DNA from: Ferroplasma acidarmanus Fer1
GTDB taxonomy: Archaea; Thermoplasmatota; Thermoplasmata; Thermoplasmatales; Thermoplasmataceae
Direction of reading: 5' to 3'
Assembly: GCF_000152265.2 (NCBI RefSeq)
Contig: NC_021592.1
Span: 1,488,001-1,552,000, forward strand
Length of the DNA stretch: 64,000 nt
This document shows positions 8,389-17,010 of this stretch, in pieces (position 1 is the first letter of the stretch; each line of letters begins with the position of its first letter). The position numbers and the translations under genes are program-made. The notes beneath the pieces are model-generated. The model saw nothing but the letters and a program-made list of their open reading frames with translations. It searched no databases and had not been told where the DNA came from.

Positions 8389-10547
8389 ATTACACCTCCT
8401 AGAAATACCAGAACTATCGCAATAAGTTTTATACCTGCAAAGGGCAACAAAACTCCTCCCCCACCATATATGACCAGATTTTTAAGGAATAGCTTCAGTG
8501 TACTCTGTGGTTTGAATGTGGTTCCCCTGAGTGCCAGTGGTATCAGTGCCGGGATAACTGCAGCATTGAAAATCAAAGCAGAAAGCACTGCAATATGTGG
8601 TGAAAGGCCAAGGATATTCAAAGCTCCAAGAGCCGGGATGCTGGCAAACATTATAGGCACTATTGCGAAGTATTTGGCCACATCATTTGTTATGCTGAAT
8701 GTTGTAATGGTACCCCTAGTCATCAGGAGCTGTTTTCCAAGCATCACCACATCGATTATCTTCGAAGGGTTTGATTCAAGGTCAACCATATTTGCAGCAT
8801 CCTTTGCAGCAAGCGTACCTGATGCCATTGCAAGGCCCACATCCGCAGCTGCAAGGGCAGGAGCATCATTTGTACCATCTCCTATCATTGCCACAATCCT
8901 GTTCTCAGCCTGTTCATCCTTTACTTTCTGATACTTTGTCTCGGGCTTTGCCTGGGCAACATAATCCTCAATTCCCACCTCGCCGGCAATATTTTTTGCG
9001 GTAAGTGGATGGTCTCCAGTGATCATTACCGGCCTGATGCCCATAGTTTTGAGCCCTAGTATTTTTTCTTTGATTCCCCGTTTAATCACATCCTTGAAAT
9101 ATATAATCCCTAGGATATCTCCATCCATTGATACTGAAATGGGGGTACCTCCTTCTGATGTTATCCTGGTTACCACATCATCATATCCATCAGGGCATAT
9201 TTTTGCGGATTCCTTGATCGATTCTGGAGCACCTTTCTGTATTGTTGTTTCCTGTGTCATGGGTGTCTGTAGCTCGAATTTTCTCCGGAATCTGTGCCTT
9301 TGCAGTATATCCCTCCCTCCTTTAAGCAGGGTAAAATCATCCGCATCGGTAAGTGTTATCCCGCTCTTTCTTGTAACTGCGCTGAATTCTTCCTGTACTC
9401 CTTCTCTCAGGGCATCATATTCCCTCGGAACGAATTTCTTCTTATATGCGAGTTCCAGGATGCTCTTTCCTTCCGGGGTATCATCGTTCCAGGACGATAG
9501 GAATGCGGCTTCAGCTAATTCCCTTTCTGTGTGGGTGCCTAGTGGAATAAATTCATAGGCTAGCCTGTTTCCAACAGTTATGGTACCCGTTTTATCAAGA
9601 AGTATCGTGTCTGTGTCTCCTGCAGTTTCTATAGCTTTGCCTGATTTTGCTATAATATTGTTCTTTGACATCCGGGTTATTCCTGAAATTCCTATTGCAG
9701 GAAGCAGTGCCCCTATGGTTGTAGGCAGAAGGCAAACATACAGGGCGATAAGCACAGAAAGATCGGCTCCAAGGTTAAGCAAAAGGGAGAATGCAATTAG
9801 AGATATAAGAATGATAGTAAATACGCCGGTTAACCCGATAAGCAATATGGAAAGCGCAAGTTCGTTGGGTGTTTTAGGCCTTTCTGAAGATTCCACCATC
9901 TTCACAAGCTTGCTGATATATGTTTCATCCGGGTTAACGTTAACAATGGCAACAATGGAATCACTTATTACCGTAGAGCCGCCTATAACTGTATCGCCCT
10001 TAGATTTTTTCACTCCAGCAGATTCCCCTGTGAGGAGTGATTCATCAACCATAGCGATCCCCTCTGTAACTTCAGCATCTATCGGAACCTGGTCCCCCTT
10101 TTCAATGAGTATTACATCTCCTTTCCTGAGTTCTGATGATTTTACAGATTCAATAGTTCTTCCACTGCCTTCATCTTCCTTTATTCTCTTTGCTATTCCT
10201 TCCTTCTCGAGCTTTTTCAGGCTGGCAGTAGTTACCCTGGATCTGGCTTCGGCAAAGGAATCAGATACTGTACTGAACCATACTGTAATAAGAAGAATCG
10301 CCGCAACATCTGCATAGAACATTCTGCTGCTCTGATGTGCCAGATGGGGAAATGCCCCGGGAACTATTGCCATAAGGAGAACGACAAAGAATGACAATTC
10401 AACCACGAACATAACAGGATTTCCTATAAGCCGGGCAGGGTTCATCCTCAGGATCGAATCCTTTATAATAAATGCCCAGCTGATATGTCCTTCAGGGTTT
10501 CCTGATTCCTTTTTACCTTCAAAGTTTTTATTTTTATTAAAGAGCAT
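8385..10547 (-). CDS. kdpB: Potassium-transporting P-type ATPase subunit B
   Basis: This 720-residue catalytic subunit hydrolyses ATP to drive high-affinity K+ import. The phosphorylated aspartate is Asp318 in LLDKTGT; the actuator motif LLTGES and the hinge motif GDGTNDAPALA are present, as is the P-type MITGDHPLTA segment. Seven or so membrane segments flank the cytoplasmic domains. A GGAGGGGAT ribosome site precedes the ATG, and the gene overlaps kdpA by 11 bases. No sensor kinase KdpD or response regulator KdpE is encoded nearby, which is usual for archaeal Kdp loci, so regulation must be different from the bacterial paradigm. Confidence 0.97.
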   Translation of the reverse strand: MLFNKNKNFEGKKESGNPEGHISWAFIIKDSILRMNPARLIGNPVMFVVELSFFVVLLMAIVPGAFPHLAHQSSRMFYADVAAILLITVWFSTVSDSFAEARSRVTTASLKKLEKEGIAKRIKEDEGSGRTIESVKSSELRKGDVILIEKGDQVPIDAEVTEGIAMVDESLLTGESAGVKKSKGDTVIGGSTVISDSIVAIVNVNPDETYISKLVKMVESSERPKTPNELALSILLIGLTGVFTIILISLIAFSLLLNLGADLSVLIALYVCLLPTTIGALLPAIGISGITRMSKNNIIAKSGKAIETAGDTDTILLDKTGTITVGNRLAYEFIPLGTHTERELAEAAFLSSWNDDTPEGKSILELAYKKKFVPREYDALREGVQEEFSAVTRKSGITLTDADDFTLLKGGRDILQRHRFRRKFELQTPMTQETTIQKGAPESIKESAKICPDGYDDVVTRITSEGGTPISVSMDGDILGIIYFKDVIKRGIKEKILGLKTMGIRPVMITGDHPLTAKNIAGEVGIEDYVAQAKPETKYQKVKDEQAENRIVAMIGDGTNDAPALAAADVGLAMASGTLAAKDAANMVDLESNPSKIIDVVMLGKQLLMTRGTITTFSITNDVAKYFAIVPIMFASIPALGALNILGLSPHIAVLSALIFNAAVIPALIPLALRGTTFKPQSTLKLFLKNLVIYGGGGVLLPFAGIKLIAIVLVFLGGVI

Positions 10548-12198
10548 TTCCTATCCCCTCCAGATGCATAAGAATTGGGCCAATGGCAAGAAATGGAAAG
10601 AACGTAAGCACTGCCAGTATAAAAATGCTTACGATCAGTATCGCAGGGAAAACCAGGCCATCGGTTCTAAGCGCAGCCTCAGAGCTTCTCTTTTTTTCAT
10701 GCATTCTACCGGCAATGGCAAGCATTATAAGTATAGGAATAAATCTTCCAGCCCACATCACTATTCCTGTGGAAACGTTGAAAAATGTTGTGTTCGCCTG
10801 TGTACCCAGATAATCTGATCCATTGTTGGCTGCAGATGAAGTAAACTCATAGAGGATCTGTGTGAAACCCACAGGTCCACTTCCCAACCCAATTCCATGT
10901 ACCGCTCCTGTAGCATATGCCAGGGCAGTTGGAACGAGTATTATTATAGGGTGGGCCAGGAAAGCTATGACGGCAAGTTTAACATCGCCAGCAGTTATCT
11001 TGCCACCCAGATACTCTGGGGTTCTGCCTGCCATTAATCCTACAATGAACACAGTTATGATAATATACATAAGCATGTACATAGCTCCGACCCCAATTCC
11101 ACCTGGCGTTGCCTGAATAATCATTCCCATGAATGCTGCAAGAATTACAAGAGGATGCATTGCAGCCAGTGAAGTGTTTACGGAGCCCGTGGTGAATGCC
11201 GTTGTTGTTACTGTCCATAGAACTGGAGAAAATCCGCCAAATCTGGTTTCCATACCTGCTCCCAGCGTTGTAACAGGTATCAGGGCTATTGCCAAATCAA
11301 TAGCATAAAGTGTGTATGATGCCAGGAGAATGGTTCTCCCCTCATTTCTATTCCGCAACATCCCTCCAAAAAGGAAAGGCATTGAAGTCGGAATTAACAT
11401 CATCATTCCCAATTCCACATAATTGGAAAGCGGGCCTGGATTCTGCAAAGGATATGCAGAATTGGCACCGAAATATCCACCACCATTGGTACCCAACTGC
11501 ATGATGGAAACCAGAGAACCAACAGGCCCTACCTTGATTATCTGTGAAATTCCTGAAAGACTTGTTGTCAGATCGTATCCGGATAGAGATTGCGGAACTC
11601 CCAGGGCTATAACTATAATTGCTCCTATTATCGATAGTGGAAGGAGAACGCGAGTTATACTTCTTATAAGGTCGACATAAAAGTTTCCGAGCTTTGACTT
11701 TTCATCTTTCTTACCTACAAATCCCCTGAAAATCGCAACAGCCACAGCGAGTCCAGTTGCTGCTGAAGTAAATTGGAGGGACTGGATTCCTGCCATCTGC
11801 CCGAGATATGAAAGTGATGATCCCCCGGCATAATGTTGAAGGTTAGTATTGGAAGAAATAGAAAGGGCAGTATTTAATGCCAGTGGCCATTTCAATCCAG
11901 CAAATTTCATGGGATTCAATGGCAGTACTCCCTGGAATGATAGCACAAGAAATGAAATAATCGCTGTGAATATGCTGAATATAAACAGGGAGAGAAAATA
12001 TTCCTTCCATCCCATTTCCTGATTTTTGTCTATGCCTAGAATTTTGTAAATAACATTGTCAACTGGATCCATTATTTTATCAAAAATTGTTTTGCCGCTG
12101 TCATACACACCCTGCAGGTATTTAGCAAGAATCCATGCAAGAAGGACAACTATTGCCCAGACAAGTGCAATAATAAGAAAATAGTAAGGCCCAATCAT
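10537..12198 (-). CDS. kdpA: Potassium-transporting ATPase subunit A
   Basis: This 553-residue polytopic membrane protein is the K+-binding, channel-like subunit of KdpABC. The repeated selectivity-filter loops can be seen as SISSNTNLQHY, TNGGGYFGAN, TTGSVNTSL and SAANNGSDY, one in each of the four channel-like repeats. Length is normal for the family. The ATG is preceded by GGAGGGG and overlaps the stop of a 53-residue gene upstream in an ATGA arrangement. The predicted role is scavenging K+, relevant to an acidophile that keeps an inside-positive membrane potential; that last point is inference. Confidence 0.97.
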   Translation of the reverse strand: MIGPYYFLIIALVWAIVVLLAWILAKYLQGVYDSGKTIFDKIMDPVDNVIYKILGIDKNQEMGWKEYFLSLFIFSIFTAIISFLVLSFQGVLPLNPMKFAGLKWPLALNTALSISSNTNLQHYAGGSSLSYLGQMAGIQSLQFTSAATGLAVAVAIFRGFVGKKDEKSKLGNFYVDLIRSITRVLLPLSIIGAIIVIALGVPQSLSGYDLTTSLSGISQIIKVGPVGSLVSIMQLGTNGGGYFGANSAYPLQNPGPLSNYVELGMMMLIPTSMPFLFGGMLRNRNEGRTILLASYTLYAIDLAIALIPVTTLGAGMETRFGGFSPVLWTVTTTAFTTGSVNTSLAAMHPLVILAAFMGMIIQATPGGIGVGAMYMLMYIIITVFIVGLMAGRTPEYLGGKITAGDVKLAVIAFLAHPIIILVPTALAYATGAVHGIGLGSGPVGFTQILYEFTSSAANNGSDYLGTQANTTFFNVSTGIVMWAGRFIPILIMLAIAGRMHEKKRSSEAALRTDGLVFPAILIVSIFILAVLTFFPFLAIGPILMHLEGIGNAL

Positions 12199-12356
12199 GA
12201 TGGTTTCCCCTCCAGCCTTTCAAAATACACTAATGCAGTATCTTTACAATATCGATCCTCTGTCAAAGCCTTCTCAATTTCACGGTTAAATGAAATTTTC
12301 CTCAATATGCCTTTTAAATTATATCCAGTTTTTGTTTTACTATCTTTGTTATACAT
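12195..12356 (-). CDS. Small protein coupled to kdpA
   Basis: A 53-residue frame beginning MYNKDSKTKT ends in an ATGA overlap with kdpA. An upstream in-frame start exists, but the ATG at 12356 has a GTGAGGATATT ribosome-site arrangement just before it, so the shorter form is preferred. The product is soluble and charged (for example RKISFNREIEKALTEDR) with no membrane segment, so it is not a KdpF-like hydrophobic peptide. It is the likely first gene of the kdp operon. I do not recognise the family; a regulatory or assembly role is suggested only by position. Confidence 0.6.
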   Translation of the reverse strand: MYNKDSKTKTGYNLKGILRKISFNREIEKALTEDRYCKDTALVYFERLEGKPS

Positions 12357-12410
12357 AATATCCTCACATTTACATTTTCCTGAAAAAAAACTCACTTCAG
12401 GGTGGGTTAA

Positions 12411-12707
12411 TTACTGTTTCCTATCTGACCTAGGTCCTTTATCTGAGGTCAGTACTATAGAACTAACTACGCTCTTGATTCCAGGTATCTTCATAATTTT
12501 ATTTTTCAGAAAATCCCTGAAGTCTTCTATATTTGTAGAACTAATAACTGTTGCTATATCGAATTCGCCTGTAACTTCGTAGACTTCCTCTACCCGATCA
12601 AGTCGGCAGAGTTCATTAACAACGTCTTCTATTTTTGTAGTATCTACAAAAACATCGACTATAGCCGTAACAGGTTTTTCACTCGGTGGCTCGCTTTCTG
12701 TACTCAT
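12411..12707 (-). CDS. Stand-alone Lrp/AsnC ligand-binding (RAM) domain protein
   Basis: This 98-residue protein matches the effector-binding half of Lrp/AsnC regulators without any helix-turn-helix. Diagnostic features are the alternating beta strands AIVDVFVDT and DIATVISSTN, the motif VYEVTGEFDI, and the closing segment IPGIKSVVSSIVL. Such single-domain proteins form ring-like oligomers and can bind amino acids or modulate full-length Lrp proteins. It lies 54 bases upstream of the kdp small gene on the same strand, so cotranscription with kdp is possible but not proven. The role is unknown. Confidence 0.85.
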   Translation of the reverse strand: MSTESEPPSEKPVTAIVDVFVDTTKIEDVVNELCRLDRVEEVYEVTGEFDIATVISSTNIEDFRDFLKNKIMKIPGIKSVVSSIVLTSDKGPRSDRKQ

Positions 12708-13026
12708 ATTTCTCTGCTGATAATATATATGAAATATTTAAATGTTTAGACATATGCTGGAATATCCCAGAATAACCCTAGGGAACACGAGATTTCTACG
12801 AAATAGTATAATAACACCTATCGTCGATATTACAATTTTCATTTTATCACAATATGATTTTAAAAGAGGGGCGTGAAGTAGCTAACTTCATCTTTATACT
12901 AGAACTTGTAAAAATATTAACTTTTAAATGATCATTAAATAAGATTAAAATCATGAATTGCCGATATATGAAATATCTATCAATTGGTTCATGATAAAGA
13001 ATTGAATAATAAATATTATTAAAATA
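12708..13026. other. Intergenic, no gene seen
   Basis: The 319 bases between the RAM-domain gene and the next small gene are AT-rich. An ATTTAAATATTT stretch about 20-30 bases upstream of 12707 could be the promoter of the RAM-domain gene. No reading frame of note is present. Confidence 0.4.
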
Positions 13027-13221
13027 TTAAGAATAAAATATATCTGTTCCCGGCCTATGGCCCCAGTATAATGCATAAATGAACCTGTCTTTAGCATAAA
13101 TTATTTTTATGCGCAACCGTGGGTAGAATGGATCTGGGCTATCCTTCCTTTCTATATACACATTGAATTTTTCCAAAGACTCTCTGTCAATTTTTAAGTG
13201 AATTGGTAGAGTGCTCCACAT
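13027..13221 (-). CDS. Small hypothetical protein
   Basis: This 64-residue frame encodes MWSTLPIHLK to TDIFYS. Its composition is protein-like (mixed charge, several aromatic residues, a RLRIKIIYAKDRFIYALY beta-like stretch) and an AT-rich TATA-like region lies just upstream. It shares a 69-base divergent promoter region with the MEMO-family gene. I do not recognise it. The amphipathic pattern resembles a small all-beta/alpha domain, but nothing more can be said. Confidence 0.5.
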   Translation of the reverse strand: MWSTLPIHLKIDRESLEKFNVYIERKDSPDPFYPRLRIKIIYAKDRFIYALYWGHRPGTDIFYS

Positions 13222-13250
13222 TTATATATAATCATAATTGGAGTTTAAAC

Positions 13251-13272
13251 CTTTATATAAACTTTATATAAA
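13251..13272 (+). repeat. Perfect tandem 11-bp TATA repeat
   Basis: CTTTATATAAA occurs twice head-to-tail at 13251-13261 and 13262-13272. The second copy is centred about 23 bases before the ATG at 13291, the normal position of a TATA box for a leaderless gene. The unit is nearly palindromic, so the repeat could serve both this gene and the divergent gene ending at 13221. Confidence 0.7.
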
Positions 13273-13290
13273 TAATAGTAATTCTTATAT

Positions 13291-14106
13291 ATGGATAACA
13301 CCAGAGAACCACACGTATCGGGGGGATTCTATCCGGATGACTATGAAGCACTTATGGATAGTATTAAGGGTTCCATGGATATAACAATGCCTGATATTCG
13401 GTATAAAAAACTCATAGGGGCCATAGTTCCACATGGCCAGTATATGTATTCCAGCCATACAGCTGCATATGCATACAAAATAATACAGGAGAGCAAAAAA
13501 AGGACATTCCTTATAATCGGGCCTAACCATTCAAAATTTCCTGCGTACCCTGCCATATATCCTGATGGTTACTGGAGCACCCCTCTAGGCTATGCAAAGG
13601 TTAATTCCGAATTATCTGAGAGGCTGCTTTTGAAATCTGATATTATCCATGACGATAAGGAAGCACACATAACAGAGCATTCAATAGAAGTCCAGCTTCC
13701 ATTTTTACAATACCTTTTTAAAAGTAATTTTACCTTTACACCATTAATACTTGGGAATCAGGGAGCAGCTATTGCCAGAAACATAGCAGAGACCATTGAA
13801 AGCCTGGAGGAAAAACCGTTTGTGCTTATAAGCTCAAATTTTAACCATTACCTCCCATATGATAAAAACAATGAGCTGGATCAGATTTTAATAAATGACA
13901 TACAGGAAATGCGTACACTAAAATTTTACCAGGATATTGAAAAATATGGCATTACTGCATGTGGTTATGGGGCTATTGCCATACTTATGTTAATTACCAA
14001 AAATATGAAAGGGAAAATAGCCCTATTAAACCATAGCAATTCCGGCGATTACAGCAAGGATAGAAAAAGGGTAGTTGGTTATTCTGCCATGATAGCATAT
14101 AAATGA
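13291..14106 (+). CDS. MEMO1-family protein
   Basis: This 271-residue protein belongs to the MEMO/AmmeMemoRadiSam protein B family, which shares a fold with class III non-haem iron dioxygenases. Visible signatures are the N-terminal GGFYPDD, the GAIVPHGQYMYSSHTAAYAY block (family: PHAGY.YSG), FLIIGPNHSK, EHSIEVQLPFL and SSNFNHYLPY. The metal-binding histidines of MEMO are represented in PHGQY, GPNHS and EHSIE. The AMMECR1 and radical SAM partners often found beside it are not in this window. The enzymatic function in archaea is unproven. Confidence 0.9.
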   Translation: MDNTREPHVSGGFYPDDYEALMDSIKGSMDITMPDIRYKKLIGAIVPHGQYMYSSHTAAYAYKIIQESKKRTFLIIGPNHSKFPAYPAIYPDGYWSTPLGYAKVNSELSERLLLKSDIIHDDKEAHITEHSIEVQLPFLQYLFKSNFTFTPLILGNQGAAIARNIAETIESLEEKPFVLISSNFNHYLPYDKNNELDQILINDIQEMRTLKFYQDIEKYGITACGYGAIAILMLITKNMKGKIALLNHSNSGDYSKDRKRVVGYSAMIAYK

Positions 14107-14161
14107 CAGGGATAATATTTGCGATAAATAATAGTTCGTTAATTTTAAATATATGATAAGA

Positions 14162-14413
14162 TTAAAGTTCCGATTGCTGGCTTAATAATTTTTTCATTGA
14201 CAGTGGTATATTTTTCTCAACTATGTGTTTCATGCTCATGTGCCTGTTAGCAATGTATGCATCAATGAATTCATTGCTAATATAATACACAAGAAGAAAA
14301 TCTATTATAACTTCATTATCATCAAGCCGCTCTATTTTATCAAACATATGATCACATGAAATTTTAGTAACAAGATACTTAGAAATCTCCCGCCTTATTA
14401 TAATATATATCAT
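14162..14413 (-). CDS. STAS-like (DUF4325-type) small protein
   Basis: This 83-residue protein has the layout of stand-alone STAS-like domains: a short N-terminal strand, a helix, the strand EVIIDFLLVYYISNEFIDAY and a closing helix IPLSMKKLL. In DUF4325-type proteins the equivalent block is a conserved VIIDF..V..IS..F.DE segment, and that resemblance is the basis of the call. It starts 8 bases after the nitrilase stop and is probably in the same transcript. Such proteins are often regulatory partners of other proteins, but no partner is evident here. Confidence 0.5.
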   Translation of the reverse strand: MIYIIIRREISKYLVTKISCDHMFDKIERLDDNEVIIDFLLVYYISNEFIDAYIANRHMSMKHIVEKNIPLSMKKLLSQQSEL

Positions 14414-14420
14414 AGAGCAC

Positions 14421-15203
14421 TCACAGTTTATATAATTCCGGCCTCCTCTGTTTTAAAACCGGCATTTTTTTCCTTACAGTTGATATCCTGTTTGTATCAA
14501 TGATCGAATAAATAATATCTTCATCTTCTGCTGCCCTATTTATTATAGCTCCTATGGGGTCGGTAAATGTAGTTATGCCAGTAAAGCCACCGCCAATCAT
14601 GTTAGAAGTAGCCAGGTATGTTGTATTCTCTAGTGCCCTTGTGGATACAAGTGATAACCATTGCTCCTCTTTTATAGGGCCGGCAAACCATGCTGAAATC
14701 AGTATAACCATATCCGCATCATTAAGTGAGTAATTCCTGAAAACCTCAGGAAATCTTATATCATAACATATTAACATCCCAAAATTTATATTTCCTATTT
14801 TCGAAATTTTAAATGGTCCATTTCCATATGTATAAATATCGGATTCCCGGTATCCAAAAGCATCGTACAGATGCGATTTTCTGTAATAATTTAATAATTC
14901 ACCATCGTTTACATATACGGCAGTATCGTAATAATTATGGTCGTAGACCTCATTGATGCCAGTTATTATGCCGATTTTATTGGTTCTGGATATCTCTTTT
15001 ATCCTTTTTATATAATTGCCATTAAGCACCTCCGCATTTCTTATTATAGCATCCTTATACTGTGAATAAAACATATAATATTCTGGAAATACTATTAAAT
15101 CAGCGGAATTTGCAGCCGCAGTGCCAGCATAATATTCAATATTTCTTAAGCTTACATCCTTGTCTGCTACAGGCTTTAATTGTGTGAGTGCTATTTTTAC
15201 CAT
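14421..15203 (-). CDS. Carbon-nitrogen hydrolase (nitrilase superfamily)
   Basis: With the start at 15203 (MVKIALTQLKP) the protein has 260 residues, the normal size for a single nitrilase domain. The Glu-Lys-Cys triad is visible as FPEYYMF, YRKSHLYD and MLICYDIRFPE. The family hydrolyses amides or nitriles (omega-amidase, carbamoylase and others); the specific substrate is not readable. An upstream extension to 15242 is open but would add a hydrophobic stretch unlike the family; a TATA-like TTTATATTAA lies about 25 bases before 15203, supporting the shorter form. Confidence 0.88.
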   Translation of the reverse strand: MVKIALTQLKPVADKDVSLRNIEYYAGTAAANSADLIVFPEYYMFYSQYKDAIIRNAEVLNGNYIKRIKEISRTNKIGIITGINEVYDHNYYDTAVYVNDGELLNYYRKSHLYDAFGYRESDIYTYGNGPFKISKIGNINFGMLICYDIRFPEVFRNYSLNDADMVILISAWFAGPIKEEQWLSLVSTRALENTTYLATSNMIGGGFTGITTFTDPIGAIINRAAEDEDIIYSIIDTNRISTVRKKMPVLKQRRPELYKL

Positions 15204-15366
15204 AGCATATATAACCTGTATTAATATAAAAATCATACGCATATTCCACTTCTATGCAGTTACCTTCTGGAAATTTCTATATCGAGAGTTTAATTATAAT
15301 CATGTTGAAACAAAGGAAAAATTGAATTTGCTGAAACGTTTTAATATTATCTGCATATAACCAGAT

Positions 15367-16233
15367 ATGAAAACCTTAAAAATTGGTGCTTTAGCAGATT
15401 CCGGAGATCTATACCCATTTATTCCATTACTGGAAAAGAAGGTAAAAAGCGACGATTTTAACCTGGAGTTTGAGTTCATTCCAACTGTGCAGGAGGTTAA
15501 TGATAAAATAGTGAAAAAAGATGTTGATATATCAGTTCCATCGGCTGCACTTTACCCTTATATCCAGAATGATTACTTTATCCTTTCAAGTGCTGTTGCT
15601 TCGGCTGTTGACGGAATCACAGGAATGCCCATTCTGGCAATGAAAAAAATGGATATTGATGAAATAAAGAATTCTAAAATAATTGTCCACGGATTGAACA
15701 CCACTGCCTTTAACCTGTATAAGTTGCTAATCGGGAAGTATAAGAAACTTATAGTGGTACACAGGGTCCTCGATGAGGTAAATTCCATGGTGAACGAAGA
15801 CGGTGTTATGGTTGCAGTCCATGAACTTAAGGCAATGTATGACCTGAGAAAGATGGGAGTTGAACCTGTAAGGCTTGCAAGCATGTGGGAAATGTGGAAA
15901 CAATTATCGGGCAACAGGCCGATGCCCATGGGAACAGTTGTCATCAACTCTGAAATTGGAGAGGAGTATGCTTTAAAATTCAAGGAATTGTACAATAAAA
16001 GCAAAAAATATGCCGAATCACATATGGAGGAAATACTGCCTGTAGATGTAAAAATTATGAGAGAGGTGCAGAATTCAGATATCAGCCTTGAAGTTATAAA
16101 GGGTACTATAGGTGCGGATGTAAAGGAATACAATGTTTCCATAGATGATGTAAAATCAGGACTGGAATTCTTCTATGAAATAATGCATAAAAAAAATCTC
16201 CTGCCCGGAGTTAAAGAATTGAGATTGATATGA
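15367..16233 (+). CDS. MqnA/MqnD-family (menaquinone biosynthesis-type) protein
   Basis: This 288-residue protein has the periplasmic-binding-protein-like fold of the futalosine-pathway enzymes MqnA and MqnD. The region DVDISVPSAALYPYIQNDYF is characteristic of the family (MqnD carries a very similar D..vPS...yp.i.d.y block). There is no signal peptide, consistent with a cytoplasmic enzyme rather than a transporter subunit. MqnD cleaves cyclic dehypoxanthine futalosine to 1,4-dihydroxy-6-naphthoate. No other futalosine-pathway gene (MqnB, C, E) is in the window, so the role in thermoplasmaquinone or menaquinone synthesis is inferred from family only. Confidence 0.75.
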   Translation: MKTLKIGALADSGDLYPFIPLLEKKVKSDDFNLEFEFIPTVQEVNDKIVKKDVDISVPSAALYPYIQNDYFILSSAVASAVDGITGMPILAMKKMDIDEIKNSKIIVHGLNTTAFNLYKLLIGKYKKLIVVHRVLDEVNSMVNEDGVMVAVHELKAMYDLRKMGVEPVRLASMWEMWKQLSGNRPMPMGTVVINSEIGEEYALKFKELYNKSKKYAESHMEEILPVDVKIMREVQNSDISLEVIKGTIGADVKEYNVSIDDVKSGLEFFYEIMHKKNLLPGVKELRLI

Positions 16234-16305
16234 AAACTACTGGAAATAACTGCATATAGAATCTATAAATAATAAGTGTACTTTCAAATTTTAATATTTT
16301 AATAA

Positions 16306-16319
16306 GTGAAGGTTGTGTA
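16306..16319 (+). repeat. 14-bp inverted repeat, left copy
   Basis: GTGAAGGTTGTGTA at 16306-16319 is the perfect reverse complement of 17384-17397. The inner nine bases GGTTGTGTA match the terminus of the IS256-family element at 36200. The copy lies just upstream of the promoter of the CcmE-like gene. Confidence 0.6.
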
Positions 16320-16352
16320 GATGTATTTAAATAGATAATTATAGATAGGTAT

Positions 16353-16700
16353 ATGAGTAAAATGGCAAGAAATAAACATAAAGGAATAATAGTCCTTGTA
16401 ATAATAATTGTACTGGCATTATTAATATACGGCCTTATACCAACTATTCTAAACACCAGCCCTTCTGCAATGAAAGACAATAATTCATATTATTTAGCCG
16501 GCAAGATAACGCAAGATGTAACAGTAAACGGGCAATCTGCATTCACACTGAATGACAATGGTAAATCAATTACTGTCTTGTATAACGGAACAGCATCAGT
16601 TAATTCCTTTGTACTGGTACACGGAACCTATCAGAATAGTTTGCTAGGGAGCTATATAAACAGCAGTTCAGTAACGCCCTGGCTTTACTCCATAAGTTAA
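16353..16700 (+). CDS. Membrane-anchored OB-fold protein, CcmE-like
   Basis: This 115-residue protein starts with a basic patch and one membrane segment (about residues 11-31), followed by an extracytoplasmic domain. The domain pattern YYLAGKITQDVTVNGQSAF, TLNDNGKSITVLYNG and SFVLVHGTYQN follows the OB fold of the haem chaperone CcmE (family: F.ltD....i.V.Y.G..P....eg..vvv.G). The haem-binding His of CcmE's C-terminal region is not present, so haem binding as in bacteria is unlikely. No other cytochrome c maturation gene is near. The gene is flanked by IS256-type end sequences. The fold is reasonably supported; the function is open. Confidence 0.55.
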   Translation: MSKMARNKHKGIIVLVIIIVLALLIYGLIPTILNTSPSAMKDNNSYYLAGKITQDVTVNGQSAFTLNDNGKSITVLYNGTASVNSFVLVHGTYQNSLLGSYINSSSVTPWLYSIS

Positions 16701-16966
16701 TTGATACCAAAATAATACATTTATGCTAATATTTGTGTTAAAGCAAAGGAATTTTTTTCTTATTTGGGCGTTGTAAAATTCTGCGATAGTTTTGAATCTG
16801 CTACATCTTCTTTTATCAGGAATTTATATTCCCAAATTGCAGAAATAAAGATGACCTGAGTTATATTACCAATTCAGATATCTCCCTTATTGCTTTAATT
16901 CTATGTTGCCCTTCATATCAATTTCATAAATTCGATAGTGTAAGTAATTGTCCGTAAATTATAAAT
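16701..16966. other. Spacer with possible coding remnant
   Basis: The 266 bases after the CcmE-like gene contain no intact gene. On the minus strand a short frame around 16860-16925 reads YEGQHRIKAIREISELVI and then stops, looking like the end of a decayed protein. This is weak evidence. Confidence 0.25.
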
Positions 16967-17010
16967 GGTCTTGCATAATTTAAATTAGGAGATGAAAAAA
17001 ATGCAAGACC
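16967..17010 (+). repeat. 10-bp inverted repeat enclosing a start site
   Basis: GGTCTTGCAT (16967-16976) and ATGCAAGACC (17001-17010) are perfect inverted copies separated by 24 bases. The loop holds a GGAGATG ribosome-site-like sequence and the right arm contains the ATG of the following small frame. In RNA this would put the start codon at the base of a stem. Confidence 0.6.

Noticed and set aside
8470-10317. Long plus-strand frames opposite kdpB
   Set aside because: Antisense shadows of kdpB; Ser/Ile-rich translations with no motifs.
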